NCBI RefSeq assembly: GCF_001619985.1
Contig: NW_017264197.1
Location: forward strand, 992,001 to 1,056,000
DNA from: Xylona heveae TC161
Lineage: Eukaryota; Ascomycota; Xylonomycetes; Xylonales; Xylonaceae
DNA: 64,000 bases
Direction: 5' to 3'
The notes beneath the pieces are model-generated. The model was not told where the DNA came from, made no database searches, and saw only the letters and a program-made list of their open reading frames with translations. Position numbers and translations under genes: made by a program. Shown here piece by piece: positions 1-13,257 of the stretch. Positions within the stretch are counted from its first letter, which is position 1; each line of letters begins with the position of its first letter.

Positions 1-68
1 ACGGCACCAAGCAGATCAATCGGCGGCTTGAGCTTTGACAGATTATCGCAGTAAAGTTGCTTGGGCAT
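1..68 (-). CDS. Possible 5' end of a divergent gene, cut by the window edge
   Basis: On the minus strand an ATG at 68-66 opens a frame that stays open to the window edge (22 codons, beginning MPKQLYCDNLSKL). It lies 268 bases from the THO2 start in head-to-head arrangement, a spacing usual for a shared promoter. No family can be recognised from 22 residues, and such a short open stretch can occur by chance. The sequence beyond base 1 is needed to decide. Confidence 0.3.
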   Translation of the reverse strand, partial: MPKQLYCDNLSKLKPPIDLLGA

Positions 69-336
69 CACGAATCCTCAGTTGTCTCTGGTTAAATTCA
101 TCTCTTCCACGACAACCGTCCCTTATCCCACGCGATACATCGTGAATTCTTATTTGGAATTATTTGAGGCTGGGATATTCTGAATTTAACATTGAACCTA
201 ATTCCGAAACTCAGGGTTACACGGGATCTGATTTCCGCATTAGTTCTCACTACACTCTTTTCATGCGTTCCGATTAATATCTTCTTCTCTGCCAGCACAG
301 AGGGCCTCTGTGTGGTCGAGTCCGAGAGACGGAGTC

Positions 337-3300
337 ATGGGAGGTCCTGGAGGGAAGCGCAAGCGGGGTGAGCGAACCTACTCTCAGGACAGCAACGATG
401 GATCTCGACCGTCGCCGCATCGTCCGGGAAACTTGAATCTCGCCCAACAAAACCAAGCCCATCAAGGTCATCAACAACAATATGAACATCGTGGCCGAGG
501 TGGTCGACGCTACAGCCGTGGAGGTCGAGGTGGTGGCATGCAGCAGAGGAGTCCGTCGAATGGCGCGCAATCCAATTTTACTTCACCTCGAAACACCAAC
601 GCTCTGTCCCCGCCAGCACCACCATCGCAGCTTAGAGAGAGTGTGAGACGCGCTCAAACACCGCCAGCACAACCGTCAACACAACCGTCAACACAACCGT
701 CAGCACCATCAGCACCGGCGCCCCGACCTGACGCTCCAGCACCAGCTTCTGCGCCGATCCAGCCCGTAGCACCCGCCCCGAGCCCGCGACCACCTCAGCC
801 ACCAGTGGAGAAAAAGCCTCCTACTCCCTATAACTATGAATATTTGACAGCTGAACGGGTAGCTTCCTGGAAGGAGGCGGGTCGGAAGGATATTGTCGGC
901 CTGGGTACGAAAGCTCGCACCGGCGAAGACCCCATTATACTCGGAGGGATCTTCCAGGAGCTGCTGAAATCCGGTTTAGATGGCAAAATTGAAGCTATTG
1001 ATGCGGGAAGTGCTATCAAAGACCTTTTGGCGGGGGAGGCGTCTGCCGCCGAAGATGACGCAGCGGACGGCGAAGAGAAGTTTGACCCCCAATCGCTCTT
1101 TCTTGACTGTCTCTCTATCCTGACTGAGAACGATGTCGCGAATCCGCTCCTGCGCACAATTGTTGTGGCGACCGAGGTGTCTCCTGCATTGATGCGACAG
1201 GAACTCGAAACCCCGTTGCTCCAGTCCCTTGGAATGATCAGAGATACTTTTGGTCGAATGGGAATTCGGAAACAGACGAACCTCCTCTACCGTCAATCAA
1301 ACTACAACCTTTTGCGTGAAGAATCCGAGGGATACTCGAAACTTGTGACGGAGTTGTTCACGACTAGCAGCCATGAACCTCCAACAAGTGAGGTGGTGGA
1401 GGAAACTTTTGAGAGGGTCAAAGCCTTGATTGGTGCATTCGATTTGGACGTTGGCCGAGTACTCGATATTACGTTGGACGTCTTTGCTGCAGTTCTTGTG
1501 AAGCAGTATCGCTTCTTTGTTAAATTTCTGCGAGCAAGCTCCTGGTGGCCCAAGGAGAAAATTTTTGAAGGCATCCAATCTTCTGACCAAGGCGTTGGAA
1601 CTCTTCCTCTGTGGGCATTGCCTGGTTCAGCTGGTTGGACCATCGACGATGAGGAGAGGGAAAATCTTTCTCGCTTGAAAGAACAGCGGGATCATGCGTT
1701 CTGGGACCGAGTCCGTGAAGTAGGCATGGATGCTTACTTTGAACTTGGTGGTAGGAGAGTCATTGGAAAATCGGGGCTGGCCCATACGAATGATATTGCT
1801 CATCAAGCATCGGATGCCGACAAAGACATGGAATGGATCGAAACCACTGGGACTCTCCCGCCACAGGGAAACCGAGTCGCTGCTCAGCTCCTTGGCTTCA
1901 AACTACGATTTTACGCATCGCCTGCACGGGACGCCAATGATTCTTTGCCGGTAAATCTGATATACCTGGCTGCTTTGCTCATAAAAATTGGTTTCATCTC
2001 TCTTCGAGATCTCTATCCTCACTTATGGCCCGCCGACGAGGCAATGGAAGCGGTTCGGGAACAGAAAATGAAGGAGAAGGCTGAACGGGAACGCGCAAAT
2101 CGACCTGGTGGAGGCGCAATGAATGCTCTGGCCATGGCTGGAGCTCTTGCCGATGACACAATATCTGTGCCATCACGACTCCGAGAGATCGACGACAATC
2201 GAGGCACACCAAACAGAAACGAAAGCGAAGCGGCGAAGACTCCTGGCAAAGAGGCAGCACAAGAGAGCACCACTGAGGAGGCTGAGAAGGAGAAGCTCCC
2301 GGAACCAGCCGATCAGAAAGTTCAGCTGTTGAAGAGTCTCTTGTGCATTGGTGCCATCCCAGAGTCTCTTTTTATGCTCGGTCGCTTCCCGTGGCTTATG
2401 GATGCGTTCCCTGATCTACCGGCTCACATCCATCGCATATTACATCACTCTTTAAGCAAGGTTTACGAGCCATTGCGGCCGTTGAGTGATCGCGAAGGCT
2501 TGCGACACTCGAAGAAGATACCAGATCCTGATCAATCTGGAGTGCCAAAAGGTCAGGTGCGATTAATAAACGCCCCTGTTCGCAAGGTCTTGCGGTGGGC
2601 TCAGATTGACCGAGACGACACGAATGAAGCAACAGATTATCGTTTCTACTGGGATGAATGGTTAGACCATGTTCCGGCCTGCCAAAATGTCGATGATGTC
2701 TTCTCACTCTGCTCAACGTTTTTGAATTACTCTGGAGTCAAGATTGGCCAGGATCCAGCGCTCTTGATGAAGCTTGCTCGCATAGGGAAGCACAGCCTCA
2801 ATACGGATCCTTCGCCTGAAAACCATGCTCGGTGGATCGACCTGTCAAAGCGTCTCTTGGTACCTGCACTCAGCTTGACCAAGAACAATCCCGGTGTCGT
2901 CAACGAAGTATTTGAGCTGCTGAGGAACTTTCCCACGAGCACCCGCTACTCGATCTACGCTGAATGGTATACTGGTCAAATTTCTCGCTTGCCGGATATC
3001 AAAGTGGCGTTCGATCAGGCCAGAGCAGAGACAAAAGATGTTCTGAAGCGTATCAGCAAGACCAACGTAAAACCCATGGCCAGAGCTCTTGCCAAGGTTG
3101 CCTATGCCTCGCCTGGTGTGGTCTTCTCCGTCGCTATCAGCCAGATTGAATCGTATGATAACCTTGTCGAGGTGGTCGTTGAGTGTGCTCGTTACTTTAC
3201 TTTCCTCGGATATGACGTCCTGACCTGGTCATTGATGAATTCCCTTGGAGGCAAGAATCGCAACCGCGTCCAGGCCGATGGTATGCTAGCCAGTAAATGG

Positions 3301-6300
3301 CTGTCAGCCTTGTCTCTGTTTTCTGGGCGCGTCTTCAAGCGCTATTCTGTCATGAATCCCACTCCGATCCTACAATATGTGACAGATCAAGTTCAAAAGG
3401 GAAACAGCACGGAACTTATTGTCCTCAAGGAGATGACGCTTGCAATGGCTGGCATTGTCGCAGACACGAACTTCAATGAAGCTCAAACACAAGCAATGGC
3501 CGGAGGTAGTCTTCTTCAATCGCTTACTCTCCTCCAATTATTAGATAAACGGCATGAGACGAAAACCACAGCTAAGAGGCTATTGAGAGCCCTGACCGAG
3601 CCAAAACTCGCTGGGCAGCTGCTCATCTCCATTGCTCAAGAGCGACAAACGTGCATTTTCAAGGTGCCGGAGCCGGACGCTCATTTGAAGCTCTTGGGTA
3701 ACCTCCTCGACGAGATCCACAGAGTACTCGCACAGTACCTTGACTTTCTTCGCAGCAATTTGTCAGTCAAGGAATTTGATGGACTTGTTCCAGATGTCAT
3801 CAGCCTCATCCGCGATTTTGGTCTTGACCCAGCCATAGCGTTTTGGTTTAGCAGGCCAAGCATCGTACAGGCCTTGGCCGATGACAGTCAAAGCGCAACT
3901 CCAATTGTACAGGCCTCATCGAAGCCGAGCGAGTCACCTGCAGTTGAAGCTGATGAAAATGTGAACGAGGATGGCGATGTCAGCATGAGTGACGTGAAGC
4001 CCGAAGAGGGTGAGCAGACTGAAGATGCGGATGCAGATCGCGAACAGGGTGAAGAAGTAAGGACACCTGATGTGAAGGAAGCCGAAGAGGTCACGACGAA
4101 CGGAGACCTTGACATGCAAGATAATCTCCCCTCGACAGATGTGCCAACACCGGTGCCAGGTGCTGAGGCTAACAGTACCGGTGAGCCTTGGCACCCTGTT
4201 CTAAAAGATCTGGCAGAGAGAATAAAGGCAGCAATGCCAGAGGAGAACTGGGAAATCCTCAACGCAAACTTTTATATCACCTTCTGGCAATTGACCCCCC
4301 AGGACATGCTGGTTCCGACGCAAAGCTATGATGCTGAAATTACTCGTCAGCAACGCAAGCTGACATCGATTATCAACGACCGCTCAGATATGACTGTAGC
4401 AGGCCTTCAGCGAAAGGACAAGGAGAAGAAGCATCTCGATGATCTAAAGGATCGGCTTCGTGGTGAAATGAAGACGCAAGTTCAGTCTTTCTCTCAAACA
4501 AGAAGTCGACTACAAAGAGAGAAGGACCACTGGTTTCCCAATTTCTGGGGCAAATGGGATGCTCTCAATGAAGCCCTCATTCAAAACTGTTTCCTTCCTC
4601 GCCTACTTCTTTCGCCCTCTGACGCTCTATATACGTTCAAGATGCTCAAATTCCTTCACTTCTCAGGCGCCGCTAATTTCCGCACAATGGGCGTTATCGA
4701 TAATATCTTCAGGGAGAAGCAGCTGACTGCACTAATGTTCATGTGCACTTCTCGAGAAGCGGAGAACCTTGGCCGATTTTTCAATGAGCTCTTTCGTGAT
4801 CTCAGTCGCTGGCACGCCGACAACGCCATCTACGAAAAGGAAGCCTATGGTGTCAAGCGTGACCTCCCTGGGTACGCTAAGAGGTTAAGCAATGAAACCA
4901 AGGGCCCAGAAACATTTTTGGACTTTGAAGAATTCCGCAGACTGCTTTACAAGTGGCACAGAAGCTTCAACAATGCTCTCAAAGCATGTTTCACCGGTGG
5001 CGAATACATGCACATCCGTAACGCGATCATTGTTCTCAAGGCTGTTCATCTCTACTTCCCTGCAGTTAATTGGATTGGCCGAGACCAGCTTACGTGCGTT
5101 ACGGAGCTCAGCCAGAATGAGAAGAGAGAGGACCTCAAGATTGCCGCTACATCTCTTCTTGGCAACCTGAAGCGGCGGGAAAAGCAATGGATGCTTCCTC
5201 AGGCATTCAATCTTGTAAACGCAGGCCTAGTCCGCCAACAAGCTGGCTCAGGAAACCCTAGCAGCCGTGCTGGCTCGGCGGCTCCAGGTACACCTCAACC
5301 AGAGTCCAAGCCCGGGACACCACTCGACGCAACCGCTGTAGAGTTTAGACCAAAGGAGCAAGCAAGGTATGCAACGCCGAAATCAATCGCACTACCGGTA
5401 TACGACAAGAATCTAACACACATCTAGTTCAAATGGTATTCTCGCTCCCCAAGCGAGTACTGATCGAGCTGAAGTTGAGGATGGCGAAATCGAAGACGCC
5501 AAAATGAAAGATGCGTCCACCGCAAAAGCAGAGTCTAAATCAGGAGAAGGCGACAACGCGCAAGATAGGGAGGCGCAAAAGCCGGGATCCTCGACCACCC
5601 CTGTTTCGCACATGACGGAAAATGTAACGGAAAAGACTGAAGACGTTGAACCCGAGGCGTCACAACCCCCAGCTGAATCTGAGGCACCGACCTCTAAATC
5701 GCGACAAGCCCATGAGCAACCGGGGCCAAGTCCAGCACCCTCAGGACCTAGCCTCGATCCACGCCCAAATCTTCGACGAAATGCATCTAATTCTGCAATT
5801 GGACGCCCTCAGCATGCTTTGCCAGTACGACCGGAAGGCCCGCCGCCCAGATCTCATGACCGCCGAACGGGAGAGCAGTTTGGCGAACGGCGTGAAGGAA
5901 GAGATCATCGATTTGCTGAAACAGGAAGAGCAGATCGCCAGGGTGATTACCTGCATGATCGTCGACAAGGCCCGCCGGCCGTGGGCCGTGAGCGGTATAT
6001 GGGTAGTGATCGGGATCGCCGAGATCTGCCTAGGGCAGAAGAACGTGAAGGCTTTGTTCGCGCGCAGGCAGAGGAACGTCCTGGCAGACCTCACAGGGAT
6101 TCTCGTCCGAGGTCAAGAGAGGGAGACTGGCATGAGCGTATGCCGAGCGATAGGTCTTTTGGCCAAGGACTGCCACCCACTTCGCGAGCGTCCGATTTCC
6201 CTGCACGACCGGCTCGAGAATTGACAAACATGGGACCTCCACCGCCAGGTCCGCCTCAACATCATGAACAAGGGGGTTACCTGGCTGCGCAGCCTCATCC

Positions 6301-7933
6301 TGATCGGGCTGCTCTTGTCAATGGACCTCAATATCCCGAGCGGGGCGCTGCTGGTGGCGCCGATGGAGGCCGAAGGGAATCTGGGAGATATGAGAGAGAC
6401 AGTCGTAGAGAGCGTAATTCGCATCCTCAATCTCCATTGCGCCCGGAGGATAATCGGTTGCTTGGGCAACAAATGCGGGAGGATGGACGTGAATACAGCA
6501 GCAACTATGGACCACGCTATGACGAGAATAGACCTCCCACAGGACCAAAGGGGGATCGGCCGCCTAGGGGCGGCATGGGTGACCGGGAAGTGCCTCCACA
6601 ATCAGGGCCTCTCCCTGGTGCCATGGATCAAACTCATGGTCGCTTGAATCAAGATTACAGGCCCCCAGCCCGGCAGCAGGACCCCAACTATGGACGTCTT
6701 AACGCCGGACCAGAAATCCCGTCAGGCCCGCGCGGAAGGGGTCAAGGCAGAGGCGGAAGAAATACGAGTAATGTGCGTCAACAAGAACCACCTTTTCCTA
6801 CGGGACCTCAGATGCCCTCGCCAACCATTTCTGAGCGTCAGCCGCCAAGAGGACCGTCACGCGGTGGGCCACGGACTTCGTCTGCGCAATTCGAGTACCC
6901 ACCATCATCCGGCCGAGCGTCGCCGCCATCTACATCCCACGAAAACGCTCCAGACATGAGTGGAGTACACCCAGACCGGCTGCAGGCACTTCGCAAATCT
7001 CCGGATACTCCACCCTACGTCAAATCAGCCGCATTACCGCCACAGCCGGCAATGGCGGCTCCTCCCGTCCACCCAGGCCCTTCGCCTTCTGGCCCAGCAC
7101 CTTCGGGTCCTCGGAACCAGTACGCTGCACCAGTTAGCCCTGGCGGGCCTGGTTCTGGTGGCAGAAACCCTCCAACTGGACCGTCATCGGGAGGCGACCG
7201 AAACCGGGGCGACAAGCGGTTCGCCGGTATTCAGAATGTCCTTCAGCAGAGTGGCCCTGAGCGCAGTGACCGTGGGCCCCCTGTTCGTGGACGAGGCGGC
7301 AGGTCTGCCAATGCAGGCGGAATGTCGTCTTTTGGCGGCAGCTCTGAGCCATCGACACCTGGCGCAGGCGGTCGCTCCGAAGGCCGACCTGATCTCTTTT
7401 CTGACCGCGTGACTATGCCGAGTGTTGCCACACCTCCAGTCGATGAACGTCCGTCAAGCCGGGCACATCGCACGCGAGGCGGAGAAGGAGACCGCCGTTC
7501 GGCTCGGACCGAGTCCAGCCGACCTAGTAGTCAAGACCGGGCCGCAGGAAGTCGACGTGATGAGGAGCGCGCTCTTAGACGAGAAGATGGGCGTGAATCC
7601 CGCGGCAGCGGACGAGATGACCGAGAGCGCAGCCGTCGATCACGCGGAGACGACGGGCCTTCGCGAGAGCGCCGGGATGGCCGCGGTCGTGACGACGCCG
7701 AGCGCAGAGGCGGAGCCAGCACAAGTGGAGGAACTGTAGGCAACACTGTCGGCGGATCAGAGGAGGGACAACGGTCTTGGGGAAGTGAAACCGGTCGTAC
7801 GCGAGGCAGTGACAGGCGAGATGATCGTGATCGCGAGCGGCGAGACGGACGCAAACGCGGTCGCGGTGGTGACGATTCTGGAACTGGAGAAAGGAGCTTT
7901 GGAGATGGGAAGCGGCCTCGCCGAGCGCAATAA
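337..7933 (+). CDS. tho2: THO complex subunit 2 (THOC2/Tho2)
   Basis: This is the largest subunit of the nuclear THO/TREX complex, which couples transcription elongation to mRNP assembly and export and prevents R-loops. Exons are 337-5366 and 5428-7933. The 61-base intron (GTATGC donor, CTAAC branch near 5413, TAG acceptor) joins a phase-2 codon exactly, giving 2511 residues, a size usual for filamentous fungi. I chose the ATG at 337 (MGGPGGKRKRGERTYS); the open frame runs upstream only through a GTG at 310, not a eukaryotic start. The N-terminus is basic and RGG/Pro/Gln-rich, with a QPST repeat near residue 120. A helical THOC2 N-terminal region follows (about 150-880), then the conserved segment with FELLRNFPTSTRYS (about 860) and the Tho2 C-terminal domain (about 1282-1600, starting EPWHPVLKDL). 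An acidic linker lies near 1200-1280. The last 800 residues are low-complexity and Arg/Gly/Ser-rich, typical of RNA-binding tails. The family call is firm. Confidence 0.93.
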
Positions 7934-8925
7934 GCAGGGGTGACCGCCAGCAATACGGGATGAGACGCTCTTATTGCCGAGAGATCTCATTAAGTGTATG
8001 AAGGCAAGACTGGATGTACGAGAGGCGGAAGAATCAAGGAAGAAGAGAAAGCGATATAAAACTTATACTCATTGGGATACCAGATCTTGCATTCTGGAAT
8101 GGGCGTTTTATTTATTTTATTTTATGGTTTGGATTGCATGGTAGCGAATGTCAAGCAGCGTCAGCGAAGAGAAAACCACAGACAGCAAGCCTGGAGTTAT
8201 TGGGGTTATCATTCATCTTTCCCTGTTCAAATTTATTTCGATCCTTTTCAAATCCATTTCTTCCATCTTCTTCATTCATCTCTTATTTTCCTTTTCCTTT
8301 CTTTTTATCAATATCAGCAGCGCAGCCTCGGACGCTGTACCGCCGACGAGGACATTGGCTCTGCCTAACTTTGTAAAGTACGGAGTATGCCAATAGTTAT
8401 GTACATTATAGACCCAATATGTGACCGCTCAGTCATCATCCAATTGAACCAAGTCAAATTTTTATCTTCTTGTATGTAGTCAATTTGTTAGCATAAGATT
8501 CACATCCATTGTACGAAGTATGTTACAAAATACGGCGTTACGAACGTCGTCCGTTGTCGTTTTTTAGCTGTCGGACTGTCCGCAGTCAATTTCAATGCCG
8601 AAGCTTTAGTTAAGTTGGATATGGCAGACGTCGCGGAACATACCGTCCCCCGGTCATAGGATTATAAATGATGCCATGCTGCTCTGGCGCGGGCCCTGGC
8701 GCGAGCGAGTTGCGCGCCCCACGGGTCAGGGTATACTAAACATTCGTACGGTTGCGGGGCCCTGGAGCTACAGGATTTATAATATTGTTTTCCCCTTCCC
8801 CTTTCAATCTTCTTCTGCTTATTCTTCTCCTTCTTTTGATACCACCTAATCTTTTAATATTATCTCAGAAGCCTGCGTCTAAACTCACTGGCGCATTACG
8901 AGGCGTAAAGCTATCGTCCAAAAAC
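7934..8925. other. Intergenic: THO2 3' region and CCS1 promoter
   Basis: No gene seen. A pyrimidine-rich stretch lies at about 8205-8330 (THO2 3' UTR side). The TACGGAGTA-type motif common in Eurotiales intergenic DNA lies at 8379-8387. A GC-rich patch (8687-8730) is followed by C/T-rich sequence (8790-8870) just before the CCS1 start, as is usual for a fungal core promoter. Confidence 0.5.
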
Positions 8926-10259
8926 ATGACCGTTACGCCGTTTCAGGTATGTCATGAACCTACCAGAGAGACTGGGGTGCGGGGCGGGGGAGTCACAATT
9001 AGGAAGGGAAAAGTTAAGGGAAGAAGAGGGAAAAGAAGGAAAAGAAGAGGGGAAAGGAAAGGAATAGAAAAGAAGGGAAGAAGAGGGGAAAAGAAAATAA
9101 CAGAAGCTAATATATGGTTTGGGCAGACTGTGTTTGCGGTGCCGTTGAGCTGCGAGGACTGTATCAAGGATGTTTCTACGTCGTTGAACAATATCCAGGG
9201 TATGCAGACTATGCGGACACTTCTTTACCTCCCCTGCACTATACTTGCGACGCAAAAGAGAAAAGGGAAAGGAAAGGAAGGGAGATATGAGACGATGCAC
9301 CGCAACGCATCGCAAAACAGGGATAATGTAACAACAAAGATAGCAAGGCGCTGACTCACCGTTCTTGGGACACAGGTATCAACAAGATCGACGCAGACTT
9401 GAAGCAGCAGTTGATTTCCATTGTGGGCACTGGTACGTTTTCCAGAAGATTCAGAAGGACGACGAGGGGTCTCGTCAAATAAGACTATGTTGGAACTATG
9501 TGCTGATAAGATTGTATTTAGCTGCGCCCTCTGCCATCGTTTCTGCCATCCAGGCTACCGGCCGCGATGCAATCTTGCGGGGAAGTGGTCTTCCAGATAG
9601 TGCGTAACCTAAGTCGTCCCCCTTTCTCCCGTCAAACCAGATCATCTCGCCCATCGCCCATGGAGATAAGTAGCGCTAACCACCGGGGATGATGGTGATG
9701 ATTAGGCGCCGCAGTATGCATTCTCGAAACACATTCGACAAGCGTCGCCGACAAGGTGCGCGGGATTGCGCGCATGGTGCAAGTCTCGCCGACCCTGACC
9801 GTGGTTGATCTGACAATACGCGGCCTCTCGCCGGGCAAATACTGGGCGAGTGTGCGGGAGACGGGCGACATTTCTCAGGGCCCGGCCTCGACAGGCGGCA
9901 TCCTGGGGGCGCTGGAAAGTAGTGCTGCTGCTGCTGGTGCCAAAACACAGGGACAAGAAGGTCAAGGTCAGAAGGCACAGCCACGAGGGCTGTTTGGTAC
10001 CGTGGAGATTGGCAAGGGCGGAATGGGCAGTGTGTTTTTCGACCGCCCGATACAGATATGGGAGATGATTGGACGGAGTATGGTCGTGTCCAAGCAGCAG
10101 CCCGAGGGGGGGAACTTTGACAAGGAGGACCCAGATACCCTGGTTGGGGTGATTGCGAGGAGTGCGGGCGCGTGGGATAATGATAAGACGGTGTGCTCGT
10201 GTACGGGCAAGACGTTGTGGGAGGAGCGCAAGGAGCAGGTGGGCAAGGGGATGATATGA
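8926..10259 (+). CDS. ccs1: Copper chaperone for superoxide dismutase (Ccs1)
   Basis: Ccs1 loads copper into, and forms the disulfide of, Cu/Zn superoxide dismutase in the cytosol and the mitochondrial intermembrane space. Five exons: 8926-8946, 9127-9199, 9376-9432, 9522-9599 and 9706-10259, with four GT-AG introns of 180, 176, 89 and 106 bases. They join to exactly 260 residues. The N-terminal heavy-metal-associated domain carries the CxxC metal site (Cys16, Cys19; context VPLSCEDC). The central domain is SOD-like (about 77-235; AAVCILETHS at its start). The C-terminus has the chaperone CxC motif (Cys240, Cys242; VCSCTGKTLWEER), which plain SOD lacks. All three expected domains and both copper sites are present. 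Intron 1 is filled by a purine-only tract, described separately. No copper-response element was recognised. Confidence 0.93.
9000..9105 (+). repeat. Polypurine tract inside CCS1 intron 1
   Basis: About 100 bases almost purely A and G, made of degenerate GGAAAAG/AGAAGAGGGG blocks, fill the second half of the first CCS1 intron up to the branch site (GCTAATA, about 9105). The result is an intron of 180 bases rather than the usual 50-70. It is simple-sequence DNA with no coding meaning. Confidence 0.75.
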
Positions 10260-10631
10260 TTAACATTTGTCTGGAGGCGTTTGGAGGTTGGGCGAGGGGA
10301 GCGGGAGGGAGGGCTGGTGGCGTGGTGTTCGGGAGTTTATGAGAAAGTGGTTCAAGAGTGGCAGTATAAAGGATGAGGTGTTTTGAAGGCGGGATTTACG
10401 AAAGTTCTGAAGGGATCATGAGTTGGATGATGATAAGAAAAGGCAAGTAAGTAGGATCAGGATCAGGCTCCATGCGCAGCTAAGCTACATAGCGTTTTTT
10501 TATTGCAAATATATTCAGAAGTTGAACAGTTTGAACTACCCTGGTAGCTTTCTCATCCTCATGCTATACTGCTGCACACAGTTCCTTTCTAGTCACCTTT
10601 CCTTTTCTCCTTTTTCTCCCTCCTCGCAACA
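10260..10631. other. Intergenic between convergent genes
   Basis: This is the shared 3' region of CCS1 (+) and the uncharacterised minus-strand gene. G-rich sequence just after the CCS1 stop gives way to T/C-rich sequence near 10575-10630. No separate gene or RNA seen. Confidence 0.5.
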
Positions 10632-12011
10632 CTAAACTCCCAAAACGCCATACTCGTCCTCCTGCCTCTGTACATCCCTCAAGACCCTCTCAAACACGAC
10701 ACTCACCGTCTTCCTATAATGCCCGGGGGACCTATTACTCGCCACATACGCAGCCGCCACGCTCCAATCGACTTGTTCGAGCACGGTATCGAACAACCGA
10801 CGCAGTTCGGCCGCAGATATGTCGACGGTGTAGTTGTATTGCGGGATATGTTCGTTTGAGCGCCGAGCAGGGTCGGGGATGTAAAAGTGTGGATGGTTTG
10901 AGAAGAGCGGGCGAGGGGTCATCCCTTGTCCCTTTTGCTCTTCTTGCTCCTGGCCATGGTTTTGTTCCTCTTGTTCCTTTTGTTCCTGGTTCGGCTCCTT
11001 CGGTTCCTGTTTCAGAAACCTAGCGTGCTTCGCAAAAGGAATCTTGACATCGTGAGTCTTGGCAAACAGGCGTCGGCGGACAGGGGGACGGCTCAGCGTC
11101 TCATGACTCTGTGCTGCGTCCCTGTCGAGCTTGCAGCTGCCAGTGGTTTTGTCGGTGTCAAAGCCAAGATCATAGTTGTCAACGTCGGAGAGTAATTCGT
11201 CAATCGTGCGTTTGCGATTCTGTTTCTTGAGATTTCCGGAGTAGTGGTCAAGTTCGCGCTGCGGACAAGGAGTTGTGGGGGCGTACGGACGATGCGGTCT
11301 GTTATTATTGCCGTTGACGCTGTTGCTGCTGATGAGGTCCCTGTGAGGGTGGTGTACTTGGTGCTTGCTTTTGGCGGCATCTTCAACAGATCCAGCAACT
11401 TGAGTCCTTCCAGCGCCTTCAATGAGGGTTTCAGTGCGCAAAGGCCGCAGAGGATATCGTTCTTGACGACCACGAGAAGAAATCAATCTAGATTCAAAGT
11501 GGCCTGGATTCTTGGAGTCATTTAAAGACGAGTTGGCGTCTGCTGAAGCGGCGGTGAGTGGAGGCGTAAGAAGGAAATCTGCGTCTAGGGAAGAGTGTTG
11601 TAGAGAGCTTCCACGGTTTTGGCACTGATTGATAGAATCATGAGAGTATATCTCCTCTGTGTTAGAGCACTGATGGTAAAAAGTCAGTATAGCTTAAAAA
11701 GGCAAAGAGCGTAGAGATGTCAAATGGAGAGGAAATAAGAGATATGGCGGGATTGAACTCTCTGACGCTCTTTCAGCATCCAAGGGGTCAGAAAAAAAAG
11801 GTAGAAGGTAGGCCGGTACACCTGAAATCAAGTCTGAAAGGGAGATCAGAGGAGACAAACTTACAGTCTCAGTTGAGGCGGGTGCTTGCATATTTCCTCC
11901 TTCTCCCACTCCCGGGGCGGTTAAAGTCCCTTTGGACGAAGACGGAGATGGATTGACCGGGTGCATGCAGGGCTGGTGAGCTGGAGGAGACATGCTCGCT
12001 CCATCAAACAT
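10632..12011 (-). CDS. Uncharacterised fungal protein with a Myb/SANT-like C-terminal segment
   Basis: Function not recognised. Exons on the minus strand are 12011-11865 and 11669-10632. The 195-base intron has a GTAAGT donor, a CTGAC branch and a CAG acceptor, joins in phase 0 and gives 394 residues. The ATG at 12011 (MFDGASMSPP) is the first in a frame that continues open upstream without another ATG. The protein is mostly disordered: a Ser/Pro-rich N-terminus, a basic middle (KKQNRKRTIDELL, RPPVRRRLFAK) that could be a nuclear signal, and a Glu/Gln-rich run around residues 260-285. The only compact part is the last 60 residues, where DWSVAAAYVASNRSPGHY has the W-x(3)-A-x(5)-R-S spacing of a Myb/SANT third helix. 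That likeness is inference only. It lies head-to-head with the gene at 13258. Confidence 0.75.
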
Positions 12012-13257
12012 GTTGGGTTGAACAAAGTTGAAGCGTGCGTTGAACTGCTGCAGGGTATTAAAGGAAGAGTGGATGACTACATGAAGGAGTGTGGCGAGCG
12101 TTGAAGATTTGAGGAGTACGGAGAAAGGAGGTGGCTGGTGCCTGGGGCCTGGGTTTTGACTGGTAAGTCGAGAAATGAGTGAATACAAGGACAAGGCCAG
12201 ATGGAAGGGTAAAAAAGAAAGACGTAAAAAATGTGATTAGCTACATGTGTTTTTGAGAGCATCAAGTGGGACTCAAGAGGCGGCTTTAGAGAAACGCTCA
12301 TGTCCAACCGCAGCACAGTGCTGGAGGCATAGCCAAGGCGTGCAATCACATCAACGACATTTATTTTCCAGATATTTATCTCTGCAGCATATCACAGAGT
12401 TAGAGTCGATTAAATTCAACTGGAATGAAAGAGACCGCAAGACGAAATGAACCACTGATGCATTTGAGCAAGACCAAAACTTTAGATTGCATGGCAAAGT
12501 GCGGACGAAATTGAAAATTCTGCGTAAAATTGCTGGCTGTATGTTCAGCTTTGGCTTCATAGGAGTTACGGTAAAATCAATGGATGACTAGCTGAGTAAA
12601 TGACATCCTGAGAGATACGTAAGACTTGGGAGGTTAGAAATTTGGTTGAGAAGTCTGATTGATATCAGATACGCACGTGATATGCATTTCCCCGTCATTT
12701 TCTCTTCGAAACAAAGAATTACACACTGACACCCTGGCAGACCAAACACCGGCTGACTGCGTTTCACACCTGTGTTTATGCTGCATCCAGCCGCCAGACA
12801 ATCCTCAACATGTCCATATCACCGCTGAATGGCAGCATCCCTATCATTAACAGCAGTGTCCTAGTTTGGCACTCTAGGTACACGTAAGTACAGATTGATA
12901 GAGTGCTCTTACTCGACTTTCAAGTGTAGAAGAACACTCCATGCCTGCAAAATGGTTCGGCGTCTCTAGACATCAGAGTCATCATGGTGACTGCTCTTTT
13001 CATGAACAGAGCGGTCTCTGTACTGCTGCGGTTCCCAGCATGAAGGGTTCTGATACCAGTGTGTTTCAGAGTATGAGACTATTACTCAAACATGCCCTCA
13101 TCTCTTGTTTATCCCACCACGCGTTCTTCTCTAGAAGAACTTCTCATTCGAATCTACCTTTCTTCCCTTCTTATGATTGCTTCCTCCCTGAGGCCCTTGT
13201 GAATTGTCTTTTCATACCTCGACAGCCTGAGACTCTTTTATTTGAGCGCAGATCGTT
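12012..13257. other. Divergent promoter region of two uncharacterised genes
   Basis: 1.25 kb lies between two start codons pointing away from each other. It contains a CACGTG hexamer near 12676. No open frame here is supported by splice sites or by likeness to a family. Confidence 0.5.

Noticed and set aside
310-336. Nine extra codons upstream of the THO2 ATG
   Set aside because: They begin with GTG, not used as a start in fungal nuclear genes in this context; the ATG at 337 gives the family-like N-terminus.
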